A stretch of DNA of 64,000 nucleotides, taken from NCBI RefSeq assembly GCF_024498195.1, contig NZ_CP101824.1, positions 3,720,001 through 3,784,000 of the forward strand, given 5' to 3'. A program made the translations under genes and the position numbers. This DNA is from Halovivax cerinus (GTDB lineage Archaea; Halobacteriota; Halobacteria; Halobacteriales; Natrialbaceae). The notes beneath the pieces were generated by a model. It was not told the DNA's origin. It worked only from the letters and a program-made list of their open reading frames with translations, and did no database searches. Below are positions 38,668 through 47,307 of the stretch, in pieces. Every line of letters starts with the position of its first letter. Position 1 is the stretch's first letter.

Positions 38668-39191
38668 GCCGCCCGCGGCTCGTTCCCCTGAGTACGCGAT
38701 TCGTCCCCGGCCTACTCGCCGTGGGGCTGTTCGGAATCTTCGCAGCCGTCGTCTTCGGGACGGACTTTGCCGGCTCCGTCGGGTATCCCGACGGCGTCTC
38801 GATAACGGCGGCGATCGGCTACTCGCTGTTCGATTTCGCGGGGTTGCAGGAGAGCCAGGGCGTCCCCGGTACGGAATCGTTCCTGGTTTCGTTCCTCTTG
38901 ATCGCGGTCGTCTTAGACGCGGCGTTAGACGCCTCGCTCGTCCTCGCGACGCGCGAGGGCCCGGACGAGTCGGTCCGGCCGAGCGCGTTCGACGGCCCCT
39001 CGACCGGCACGGCCGACCGCTCGGCCGAATCGGCCGGTGCGGACGCGACCGACGGCGGCCGGACGACGACCGACCAGGGCGAGACCCCAGACTCTGAAAG
39101 TGTCGTCGAGGACACGGCTCCGTCCGACGTCGATACCGAGGACACCAGCGACGGTCCCGTCGACGATGACGACGGAGGTGACGGTCGATGA
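38664..39191 (+). CDS. nuoJ2: Complex I subunit NuoJ, C-terminal half (NuoJ2) with acidic tail
   Basis: A 175-residue protein. Residues 1-95 hold two hydrophobic helices (FVPGLLAVGLFGIFAAVVF and SFLVSFLLIAVVLDAALDAS) matching the end of NuoJ; residues ~96-175 are a very acidic low-complexity tail rich in D, E, S and T with no family match. The tail may be cytoplasmic and act as a solubility or assembly element. Overlaps both neighbours by four bases. Confidence 0.88.
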   Translation: MSRPRLVPLSTRFVPGLLAVGLFGIFAAVVFGTDFAGSVGYPDGVSITAAIGYSLFDFAGLQESQGVPGTESFLVSFLLIAVVLDAALDASLVLATREGPDESVRPSAFDGPSTGTADRSAESAGADATDGGRTTTDQGETPDSESVVEDTAPSDVDTEDTSDGPVDDDDGGDGR

Positions 39192-39490
39192 TCGCCATCG
39201 AGTGGTACGTCCTGCTGTCGGCCGGCCTGTTCTGCATCGGGCTGTTCGGTATCCTGACCCGACGGAACGCGCTCATGTTCCTGATGGCGATCGAGCTGAT
39301 GGTGAACGCGGCGGCGATCAACCTGGTCGCCTTCGCGCTGTACCACGGCACGCTGTCCGGGCAGGTGTTCAGTCTGTTCGTCCTGGGGCTGGCCGCGGCC
39401 GAGGTCGCGGTCGGACTCGGCATCATCCTGGTCCTGTATCGAAACTTCGGGACGATCGACGTCTCGATACCGACGACGATGAGGTGGTAA
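39188..39490 (+). CDS. nuoK: Complex I subunit NuoK
   Basis: A 100-residue three-helix subunit. The conserved glutamates are in LMFLMAIELMVNAAAINL and LAAAEVAVGLGIILVLYR, which are the proton-channel residues. One base separates its TAA from the nuoL ATG. Confidence 0.95.
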   Translation: MIAIEWYVLLSAGLFCIGLFGILTRRNALMFLMAIELMVNAAAINLVAFALYHGTLSGQVFSLFVLGLAAAEVAVGLGIILVLYRNFGTIDVSIPTTMRW

Positions 39491-39491
39491 C

Positions 39492-41504
39492 ATGGAAGGA
39501 TTGTTTACATTCGCGCCCGCGATCGTGCTGTTCCCGCTGGTGGCGTTCGCGATCACGCTGCTCGTCGGCCGCCACCTGCCACTTTCGGGAGCGATCCCGG
39601 GCATCGCGGCCACTGGTGGATCGCTCGCCCTCTCGATCGTGATGGCGCTCACGCTCGTGGGGAACGACCCGGTGAACGAACTGGTGTACACGTGGTTCGA
39701 GACGCCCGAGATCACGTTCCACTTCGGCCTGCTGATCGATCCGCTGTCGGCGGCCATGCTGGTCGTGGTCTCGCTGATCGCATTCCTCGTCCACGTCTTC
39801 AGCCTGAGCTATATGAACGCCGAGGGCGAGACCGGCCTGCCGCGGTACTACGCCGGGCTCGGCCTCTTTACGTTCAGCATGCTCGCGTTCGTCGTCGCGG
39901 ACAACCTGCTGATGTCGTTCGTCTTCTTCGAACTGGTGGGACTGTGCTCGTTCCTCCTCATCGGCTTCTGGTACGAGACGAAATCGGCTCCCTCGGCAGC
40001 GAAGAAGGCGTTCCTCGTCACGCGCTTCGGGGACTTCTTCTTCCTCGTCGGCGTCGTCGCCATCGCGGCGACCTACGGCACGCTCTCGTTCGCGGGCGAC
40101 GCCTCGTTCGTCACCGCGGCGGAGGCGGCGATCGACTCGGAGACCTTCTTCGGCTTCGACGCCGAGACCTGGGTGACGATCACCGGGCTCCTCGTGCTGG
40201 GCGGCGTGATCGGCAAGTCCGCCCAGTTCCCGCTTCACACGTGGTTGCCCGACGCGATGGAGGGTCCGACGCCGGTGTCGGCGCTCATCCACGCGGCGAC
40301 GATGGTCGCCGCCGGCGTCTATCTCGTCGCCCGGATGTTCGGCTACTACGCGCTCTCGCCCACGGCGCTCGCGATCATCGCGTTCGTCGGTGGCTTCACC
40401 GCACTGTTCGCGGCGACGATGGGCTGTGTCAAAGACGACGTGAAACAGGTGCTCGCGTACTCCACCATCAGCCAGTACGGCTACATGATGCTCGCGCTGG
40501 GCGTCGGCGGCTACGTCGCCGGCGTCTTCCACCTGCTCAACCACGCCGTCTTCAAGGCGCTGCTCTTCCTCGGCGCCGGCGCGGTCATCATCGCCATGCA
40601 TCACGAACAGGACATGTGGGAGATGGGCGGGCTCAAAGACCGGATGCCCGTCACCTACTACTCGTTCCTCGCGGGCTCGCTCGCGCTCGCGGGAATCATC
40701 CCGTTCAGCGGCTTCTGGTCGAAAGACGAGGTGCTCTACGACGCGCTCGTCGTCGGCCTTGACCAACCGCTCATCCTCGCCGCGTACGCGATGGCGCTGC
40801 TCGCCGTGTTCTTCACCGGGTTCTACACGATCCGGATGGTTCGGTTGACCTTCCACGGTGAACCGCGCTCGGAGGCGGCCGAATCGCCGCATTCGATCGG
40901 CCTGCCGGCGAAGATTCCGCTGGCCGTACTCGGTGTCCTGGCACTCGTCGGCGGCGCGATGAACCTGAAACCGATCGAGGAGCTCGCCGGCCTCGACGTC
41001 GCGTTCCTCGAACGGTGGCTCGACGGCCAGGGCGTCGGCTCTGTCGACGGGGTCACGTACCACGCCTACAGCGAGACCGTCCAGTACGGTCACGAGTACG
41101 TCGGCGGCCCCGAGGGAACGGTGGTGCTGTCCGCCGTCCTCTCGCTCGGGCTGGCCCTCGGCGGCGCCGCGCTGGCCTGGACGCTGTATGGCGGCGCGGA
41201 ACCGCGACGGCACACCGAGCGCCTCGGCTCGCTTCGCGACCTCGCCGACGCCAACTACTACCAGGACGAGTACCAGGTCTGGCTGGCGCGCGGCCTGACG
41301 CTACCCCTTGCGCGGGCGACCGATCGGTTCGACCAGACGGCCATCGACGGCGTCGTCGACAGTGTCAGTAGCGTCAGCCGCTACGGCGGCGATCGACTCC
41401 GGCGGCTACAGACGGGGCAGGTGACCGACTACGCGGCGCTCGTGATACTCGGCGTGCTCGTGTTACTGGTCGTCCTCGGTATCAACGGAGGGTGGTTCCT
41501 GTGA
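39492..41504 (+). CDS. nuoL: Complex I subunit NuoL (antiporter-like)
   Basis: The distal proton-pumping subunit, 670 residues with about 16 helices. The antiporter-like core has VFFELVGLCSFLLIGFWY, LPDAMEGPTPVSALIHAATM and KDDVKQVLAYSTISQYGYM. The C-terminal helix VILGVLVLLVVLGINGG ends the protein, with a lateral-helix-like charged stretch before it. Overlaps nuoM by one base (TGATG). Confidence 0.95.
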   Translation: MEGLFTFAPAIVLFPLVAFAITLLVGRHLPLSGAIPGIAATGGSLALSIVMALTLVGNDPVNELVYTWFETPEITFHFGLLIDPLSAAMLVVVSLIAFLVHVFSLSYMNAEGETGLPRYYAGLGLFTFSMLAFVVADNLLMSFVFFELVGLCSFLLIGFWYETKSAPSAAKKAFLVTRFGDFFFLVGVVAIAATYGTLSFAGDASFVTAAEAAIDSETFFGFDAETWVTITGLLVLGGVIGKSAQFPLHTWLPDAMEGPTPVSALIHAATMVAAGVYLVARMFGYYALSPTALAIIAFVGGFTALFAATMGCVKDDVKQVLAYSTISQYGYMMLALGVGGYVAGVFHLLNHAVFKALLFLGAGAVIIAMHHEQDMWEMGGLKDRMPVTYYSFLAGSLALAGIIPFSGFWSKDEVLYDALVVGLDQPLILAAYAMALLAVFFTGFYTIRMVRLTFHGEPRSEAAESPHSIGLPAKIPLAVLGVLALVGGAMNLKPIEELAGLDVAFLERWLDGQGVGSVDGVTYHAYSETVQYGHEYVGGPEGTVVLSAVLSLGLALGGAALAWTLYGGAEPRRHTERLGSLRDLADANYYQDEYQVWLARGLTLPLARATDRFDQTAIDGVVDSVSSVSRYGGDRLRRLQTGQVTDYAALVILGVLVLLVVLGINGGWFL

Positions 41505-43060
41505 TGATCGAGCTGTTACTCGCGGTCGCGTTCATCGGCGCGGCCGTCACGTTCCTCGCACCGAATCGGATCGCCGGCAGGCTGGCGTTCGCGATCAGCT
41601 TGCTTCCCGCCGGCGTCTCGCTGTGGCTACTCTCGGCGTTCGACGGTAGCGGCAACGCACTGCTGGGCGGCGACCTCGCGTTCGAGACGCACGCGGAGTG
41701 GTTCCAGCTCGGAACGGGCGAATCGGCGTACACGGTGAGCTGGTTCGTCGGTCTCGACGGCATCAGCCTCCCGCTGGTCGTCCTGACGACCGTCCTCACC
41801 TCGCTCGCGATCCTCTCGTCGTGGACGCCGATCGACGACCGGGAGTCGCAGTTCTACGGCCTCGTGCTGTTCATCGAGGCCAACTTGCTCGGCGTCTTCG
41901 TCGCGCTCGACTTCCTGCTGTGGTTCATCTTCTGGGAGGCCGTCCTCATTCCGATGTACTTCCTTATCGGGATCTGGGGCGGTCCTCGCAGGAAGTACGC
42001 GGCGATCAAGTTCTTCGTCTACACGAACGTCGCCTCGCTCGTCATGTTCGGCTCGTTCGTCGCCCTGGTCTTCGGGCTCGGAGACGCCGTGTCGAGCTTC
42101 GCGCTCCCGGAGATCGCACAGGCGATGCGCGCCGGCGAACTCGGGTCGATGTTCGGTCTCGGGTCGTCCACGCTAGCCGCCGCGATCTTTGTCGGCCTGT
42201 TCCTCGGGTTCGCGGTGAAGGTGCCGGTCGTGCCGTTTCACACCTGGCTCCCGGACGCCCACGTCGAAGCGCCGACGCCCGCGTCGGTACTGCTGGCCGG
42301 CGTCCTGCTGAAGATGGGGACCTACGCCCTGCTGCGATTCAACTTCACCATGTTCCCGAACCAGGTCGCGGATTTCGCGATCCCGATCGCCGCGATCGCC
42401 GTCGTGAGCGTCATCTACGGCGCGATGCTCGCGCTGGCCCAGACGGACCTGAAACGGATCGTCGCGTACTCCTCCGTCTCGTCGATGGGCTACGTCATCC
42501 TGGGTCTCGTCGCCTACACGCAGTTCGGCATCGGCGGCGCGACCTTCCAGATGGTGAGCCACGGACTGATCTCCGGGCTCATGTTCATGGCCGTCGGCGT
42601 GGTCTACAACGCGACGCACACCCGGATGGTGACGGACATGTCCGGGATCACGGCGAAGATGCCGATCGCGAGCTGGATCTTCGTCGCCGGCGCGTTCGGC
42701 TACATGGGTCTGCCACTGATGAGCGGCTTCTACGCCGAGTTCACCATCTTCTACGGGGCGTTCGACTCGGGGATCCCCCACGCGCCGGTCTTCACCGGCG
42801 TGGCGATGTTCGGCATCGTCATCGTCGCGGGCTACCTGCTGTTCGCGATGCAGCGGACGTTCTTCGGACCGTTCTCGCTCGAGACCGACTACGAGCTAGA
42901 GCGGGCGCCAGTTCACGACCTCGCGCCGATGCTCGTGTTACTCGCGCTGATCGTGCTTCTGGGGGTCGCCCCGGAGACGATCTTCGGCATGATCACCGAC
43001 GCGACCGAGCCGATCATCGCCGGCGACGCCGTCGCACTCAGCGGGGGTGAGCTGGCGTGA
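41504..43060 (+). CDS. nuoM: Complex I subunit NuoM (antiporter-like)
   Basis: A 518-residue antiporter-like pump subunit with about 14 helices. Signature segments are LLWFIFWEAVLIPMYFLIGIWG, HTWLPDAHVEAPTPASVLLA and LKRIVAYSSVSSMGYVILG. ATG 41504 is taken; a GTG three bases earlier is possible. Four-base GTGA overlap with nuoN. Confidence 0.95.
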   Translation: MIELLLAVAFIGAAVTFLAPNRIAGRLAFAISLLPAGVSLWLLSAFDGSGNALLGGDLAFETHAEWFQLGTGESAYTVSWFVGLDGISLPLVVLTTVLTSLAILSSWTPIDDRESQFYGLVLFIEANLLGVFVALDFLLWFIFWEAVLIPMYFLIGIWGGPRRKYAAIKFFVYTNVASLVMFGSFVALVFGLGDAVSSFALPEIAQAMRAGELGSMFGLGSSTLAAAIFVGLFLGFAVKVPVVPFHTWLPDAHVEAPTPASVLLAGVLLKMGTYALLRFNFTMFPNQVADFAIPIAAIAVVSVIYGAMLALAQTDLKRIVAYSSVSSMGYVILGLVAYTQFGIGGATFQMVSHGLISGLMFMAVGVVYNATHTRMVTDMSGITAKMPIASWIFVAGAFGYMGLPLMSGFYAEFTIFYGAFDSGIPHAPVFTGVAMFGIVIVAGYLLFAMQRTFFGPFSLETDYELERAPVHDLAPMLVLLALIVLLGVAPETIFGMITDATEPIIAGDAVALSGGELA

Positions 43061-44610
43061 TCGAACCGATCCAGCTGCCGGACGCGGCCGCCCTGGGTCC
43101 GGCGCTCGTGCTCGCGGCGACCGCGCTCGTCGTCTTCGGGCTCGACAGTCTCCGACCGCACGAGCCTGATCGCGGCCTGCTCGCGGGGACGACCGCAGGC
43201 GGCGCACTCGCCGCCCTGGGCGTCGGCGTCTGGTTCATGATCGCCGGCGTCGGCGTCCCCGAACCCGACGGCCTCGGTGCGATCGGGCTCTTCGACGACC
43301 AGCTCGTCGTCGATCAGCTCGCACTGTTCTTCATGCTCGTGACGGCGATCGTCACGGCGCTGGTCGCGGTCGCGAGTTACGACTACATGGACGGCCACGC
43401 CCACCAGGGCGAGTACTACTCGCTCGTCCTGCTGGCGGCGACCGGCATGGCGACGATGGCGGCGGCCAACAGCCTCGTGACCGTCTTCCTCGCGCTCGAA
43501 CTGGCCAGCCTGCCCTCGTACGCCCTCGTCGCGATCCTGAAGGACAACCGGGGGAGCGTCGAGGCCGGTCTGAAGTACTTCCTGCTGGGCGCGCTCGCCT
43601 CCGCCATCTTCGTCTACGGCATCAGCCTGATCTACGGCGCGACGGGCGTCCTCCAACTCGATCTGGTCGCCGACGCGATCGCAGGCGAGACCGGTCAGAA
43701 TCCGCTCACTGGCGCCGACCACGACGTGTCCGGTCACGACGGGTTGCTGGGCGTCGGCATCGTCCTCCTGATCGCCGGGATCGCGTTCAAGACCGCGAGC
43801 GTTCCGCTTCACTTCTGGGCGCCCGAGGCCTACGAGGGCGCGCCCGCTCCGATCGCGGCCTTCCTCTCGTCGGCCTCGAAGGCGGCCGGATTCGTGGTCG
43901 CGTTCCGCGTCTTCGTAACCGCGTTCCCCGTCGAAGCGACGGCGGGCATCGTCGGCTTCGACTGGTCGCTCGCGTTCGCCGTCCTCGCGGTCCTGACGAT
44001 GACGATCGGCAACTTCGCCGCGGCCGTCCAGGAGAACGTAAAGCGGATGCTCGCGTACTCCTCGATCGGCCACGCGGGCTACGCGCTCATCGGCCTGGCG
44101 GGCGTCGGGACGAGCGCCGAGTCGCTCGTCCTCGGCGCGGCGTTCATGCACCTCTTCGTCTACGCGTTCATGAATACGGGCGCGTTCACGTTCGTCGCGC
44201 TCGCGGAGTACTGGGGCGTCGGCCGGACGTTCGCCGACTACAACGGGCTCGGCCGACGTGCACCGATCGCCTCCGTCGCGCTGACGGCGTTCATGTTCAG
44301 CCTCGCAGGGGTACCACCGCTCGGCGGATTCTTCAGCAAGTACTTCCTCTTCACGGGGGCGATCGACGCCGGCTTGCTCGTCGTCGCCGGCGCGCTGGTG
44401 ATAAACAGCGCGCTCTCGCTGTACTACTACTCGCGGCTGGTCAAGGCCGTCTGGTTCGAAGAGCCGATGACTGACCGCGGCTCGCTCGCCCAGCCCGTCG
44501 GACTCTACGCGGCGATCCTCGCGGCGGCCGTGATGACAGTCGCCGTCCTTCCCGGTTTCGGCCCGATCGCCGAATCGGCGATCGACGCGGCCAGTGCGAT
44601 TTTGGCCTGA
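43057..44610 (+). CDS. nuoN: Complex I subunit NuoN (antiporter-like)
   Basis: A 517-residue antiporter-like pump subunit with about 14 helices and last gene of the operon. Diagnostic parts are LALELASLPSYALVAI, HFWAPEAYEGAPAPIAAFL and VKRMLAYSSIGHAGYALIGL. Starts with GTG at 43057. The next gene begins 60 bases later behind its own TATA-like CTTTTACTT. Confidence 0.95.
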   Translation: MIEPIQLPDAAALGPALVLAATALVVFGLDSLRPHEPDRGLLAGTTAGGALAALGVGVWFMIAGVGVPEPDGLGAIGLFDDQLVVDQLALFFMLVTAIVTALVAVASYDYMDGHAHQGEYYSLVLLAATGMATMAAANSLVTVFLALELASLPSYALVAILKDNRGSVEAGLKYFLLGALASAIFVYGISLIYGATGVLQLDLVADAIAGETGQNPLTGADHDVSGHDGLLGVGIVLLIAGIAFKTASVPLHFWAPEAYEGAPAPIAAFLSSASKAAGFVVAFRVFVTAFPVEATAGIVGFDWSLAFAVLAVLTMTIGNFAAAVQENVKRMLAYSSIGHAGYALIGLAGVGTSAESLVLGAAFMHLFVYAFMNTGAFTFVALAEYWGVGRTFADYNGLGRRAPIASVALTAFMFSLAGVPPLGGFFSKYFLFTGAIDAGLLVVAGALVINSALSLYYYSRLVKAVWFEEPMTDRGSLAQPVGLYAAILAAAVMTVAVLPGFGPIAESAIDAASAILA

Positions 44611-44670
44611 TCGGCGGGATCGACCGACGTAACCCGGGTATCTTTTACTTCCAAAGCCCGAACGGTGTCC

Positions 44671-46206
44671 ATGGGTCGTCGACTCGTGCTCGGCTGTGGC
44701 GACGTCGGGGAGCGTCTCGTCGAGACGTTGCGGGCCGGGTCGGCGTCGATTCACTGTCTCACCGGCAATCGACGAACCGCAGAGCGCCTCAGGGACCGCG
44801 GCGTGCCGGCGACGGTGGCCGATCCGACGGATCCGGACGCGCTCGCGGGCCTGGACGTACCGACGTCGGTCGTCGTCGCCGGTGACCGCGGAGACGAAAA
44901 CCTGACGGCGACCGTGCTCGCTCGCGAACGCTTTCCGAACGCGCGTCTCGTCGCATACACCGGACCGGCGCCCACGAGGGAGGCGATCGACCGGTTTCGC
45001 GACGTCGCCGACGACGTGATCGAACCGACGGAGGCGATCGCAGACCGCGTCCTCGCGGCGGGTGCGAATCCCGAAGTGGCGCTCGCCAGGCGGCTACGCC
45101 GGACACTCACGGCGATCGACGGTCGCCTCGCCGTCGTGACGCACGACAATCCGGATCCGGACGCCATCGCGAGTGCGGTCGCCCTCGTCGACCTGGCGGC
45201 GTCGGTCGACGTCGAGGCCGACGCCTGTTACTACGGCGAGATCTCCCACCAGGAGAACCGGGCGATGATCAACGTTCTGGATCTCGATCTGACGCTGTGT
45301 GAGCGCCCCGAGGCGATCGAAAACTACGACGCGGTCGCGCTGGTCGATCACTCCCGACCCGGAATCAACGACGGGCTCCCCGTCGATATGGACGTAGACA
45401 TCGTCATCGACCACCACCCGCCACGCGGCCCGATCGCGGGTGCGTTCGTCGACATTCGTCACGAGGCGGGGGCGACGAGTACGGTCCTGACCGAGTACGT
45501 CGATCGGTTCGGTGTGCCGTTCGATCGGACGACCGCGACGGCGCTCCTGTTCGGCATCAGAATAGATACGAACGACTTCACGCGGGAGACCTCGGCCCTC
45601 GACTTTCGCGCGGCGGCGACGCTCAATCCACACGTCGACCGATCCCTGCTCGATCGAATCGAGCAGCCGACGGTCGACGGTGAGACGCTCGATACGGTCG
45701 CCCGCACGATCAAGAACCGCCACACGTACGGCGACGTCGTCGTCTCGAGTGCGGGGCAGATCGCGAGTCGTGACTCCTTACCCCAGGCCGCGGATCGGCT
45801 GCTCTCGATGGAGGGCATCGAGACGACGCTCGTCTACGGATTCATGGACGAGATGGTCTTCCTCTCGGCGCGCTCCCGGGACGACGAGCTTGACCTCGGC
45901 GAGGTCGTCAGGGACGCATTCGAACCCATCGGTAACGCCGGCGGGCACGCAGACATGGCCGGTGCGCAACTCGAGATCGGCGTCCTCGGAAGCGGCGATC
46001 CCGACGACGAAGACGATGGCGCACCGGATCACACGGCCGTCATCCTCTCGGCCGTCGAGGACGTCGTCGAGAACCGATTCATCGAGGCGATCGATTCGCT
46101 CCCGGACGCACCGACGGGCGGCTACACGCGCGAGAGTGAGTTGTTGTTCGACCCGGCCCGTACCGGCGTCGTGGCGGGACCCGACGAGGGTGAGGGGTCG
46201 ACCTGA
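44671..46206 (+). CDS. TrkA-N domain fused to DHH/DHHA1 phosphoesterase
   Basis: A 511-residue fusion. Residues 1-140 are a Rossmann TrkA-N domain (RRLVLGCGDVGERLVETL; LVAYTGPAPTREAI), the kind that binds nucleotides in K+ channels. Residues ~150-500 are a DHH phosphoesterase with intact metal motifs THDNPDPDAIASA (157-169), LVDHS (224-228), VIDHHPP (245-251) and the DHHA1 motif GNAGGHADMAGAQ. The DHH half resembles nanoRNase/pAp or cyclic-dinucleotide phosphodiesterases, so turnover of a small nucleotide is plausible. ATG 44671 is taken, 25-30 bases after a CTTTTACTT box. Confidence 0.85.
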   Translation: MGRRLVLGCGDVGERLVETLRAGSASIHCLTGNRRTAERLRDRGVPATVADPTDPDALAGLDVPTSVVVAGDRGDENLTATVLARERFPNARLVAYTGPAPTREAIDRFRDVADDVIEPTEAIADRVLAAGANPEVALARRLRRTLTAIDGRLAVVTHDNPDPDAIASAVALVDLAASVDVEADACYYGEISHQENRAMINVLDLDLTLCERPEAIENYDAVALVDHSRPGINDGLPVDMDVDIVIDHHPPRGPIAGAFVDIRHEAGATSTVLTEYVDRFGVPFDRTTATALLFGIRIDTNDFTRETSALDFRAAATLNPHVDRSLLDRIEQPTVDGETLDTVARTIKNRHTYGDVVVSSAGQIASRDSLPQAADRLLSMEGIETTLVYGFMDEMVFLSARSRDDELDLGEVVRDAFEPIGNAGGHADMAGAQLEIGVLGSGDPDDEDDGAPDHTAVILSAVEDVVENRFIEAIDSLPDAPTGGYTRESELLFDPARTGVVAGPDEGEGST

Positions 46207-46271
46207 GAGCGGGATCGTCCGACGATCGAGCGTCTGGGACGTGTCAGTCGGGGGACGACATTGGCACCTCG

Positions 46272-46360
46272 TCGGGCGGCAGACGGAGGAGACACCGTCT
46301 CGACACCCCGTCGGGCGGCAAACGGAGGAGACACCGTCTCGACACCCCGTCGGGCGGCCA
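46272..46360. repeat. 39-bp tandem repeat with internal dyad
   Basis: A 39-base unit occurs twice in full (46272-46310 and 46311-46349), with the first ~10 bases of a third copy following. The two full copies differ at one base. Each has an internal dyad GAGAC-ACC-GTCTC. The array lies in the 254-base gap between the TrkA-N/DHH gene and the CBS/ParB gene. Period 39 keeps a reading frame open in one minus-strand frame, but composition there is not haloarchaeal. Confidence 0.9.
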
Positions 46361-46460
46361 CGCGACGACGGATACACGGGAACCCGTCGTCGGCATGGGA
46401 TCTCGAGCGACGTCCGGGAGAGGAGCAGACTTTTGCGCACGCGACGCGAACGGGCGCCAC

Positions 46461-47270
46461 ATGGAGGAGGCGTGGCGAGGGACCAAGCCCCAGGTCGGCG
46501 ATTACATGACGCAGGACGTCGCGACGGTTCCCCCGGACGCGACGGTGGAGACGGTCGCCGTCCGCATCGCGGAGAGCGACAATCACAGCGGGTATCCGGT
46601 CTGCGATCGCCGTCGCGTCGAGGGGTTCGTCAGCGCGCGCGATCTGTTACTGGCGGATGACGACGAACCCATCTGGAAGGTGATGTCGACCGACCTCATC
46701 GTCGCCCACCCCGAGATGAAGGTGACCGACGCGGCCCGCGTCATCCTTCGATCGGGCATCCAGAAGCTGCCGGTGGTCGACGACGCGGGTACTCTCGTCG
46801 GCATCATCTCGAACGCCGACGTCATTCGCAGTCAGATCGAACGGGCGACGCCAGAGAAGGTGGGCAAACTCGTCAGAACACTCGAGAACATCCACGGTGT
46901 CGACTTCGAACGAACGCGACGGACGGTCTCGCTCGACGAACTCGTCCCTACGCAGGGGCGCGTCTACGCTGACGAACTAGAGGGGCGTCGCTACGAGCTG
47001 GAACACGGGCTGGCGGAACCACTCGTCGTCATCGACAACGCCGGCGCCACGCTGCTCGCCGACGGTCACCACCGCGTCCTGGCTGCGGATCGACAGGGTA
47101 TCGACGAGATGGACGCCTACGTCATCGAGACCGGCGAGCCGCTCGACCTCGGCATGGCCAGAACCGCCCAGAAGGAGGACCTCACCTCGATCGACGACAT
47201 CGAAGTCGTGGACTACGCCCGCCACCCGCTCGTCGAGACGACGAAGCGGCTGCAGTCCGAGAGCGAGTGA
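46461..47270 (+). CDS. CBS-pair protein fused to a ParB/SerK-like domain
   Basis: A 269-residue protein. Residues 14-64 and 71-125 are two CBS domains (YMTQDVATVPPDATVETVA; VMSTDLIVAHPEMKVTDAA), a pair that commonly binds adenylate ligands. Residues ~155-235 are a ParB/sulfiredoxin-fold domain with the nucleotide motif GHHRVLAAD (202-210). One archaeal branch of this fold is the free serine kinase SerK of Thermococcus; others are chromosome-partition ParB. No HTH DNA-binding domain is present, which disfavours a partitioning role. An adenylate-regulated enzyme is my inference. ATG 46461 is ~30 bases after a CTTTTG box. Confidence 0.83.
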   Translation: MEEAWRGTKPQVGDYMTQDVATVPPDATVETVAVRIAESDNHSGYPVCDRRRVEGFVSARDLLLADDDEPIWKVMSTDLIVAHPEMKVTDAARVILRSGIQKLPVVDDAGTLVGIISNADVIRSQIERATPEKVGKLVRTLENIHGVDFERTRRTVSLDELVPTQGRVYADELEGRRYELEHGLAEPLVVIDNAGATLLADGHHRVLAADRQGIDEMDAYVIETGEPLDLGMARTAQKEDLTSIDDIEVVDYARHPLVETTKRLQSESE

Positions 47271-47307
47271 GTGCGAAAACACCCGCCTCGTCGAACAAGA
47301 CTTCTGA

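Noticed and set aside
39423-41213. 596-codon open frame on the minus strand across nuoL
   Set aside because: It is antisense to a clear nuoL and reads as an arginine/glutamate/histidine-rich low-complexity protein, the usual mirror of GC-rich codon usage.
42913-44754. 613-codon minus-strand frame across nuoN
   Set aside because: Antisense shadow of nuoM/nuoN with no domain and repetitive charged composition.
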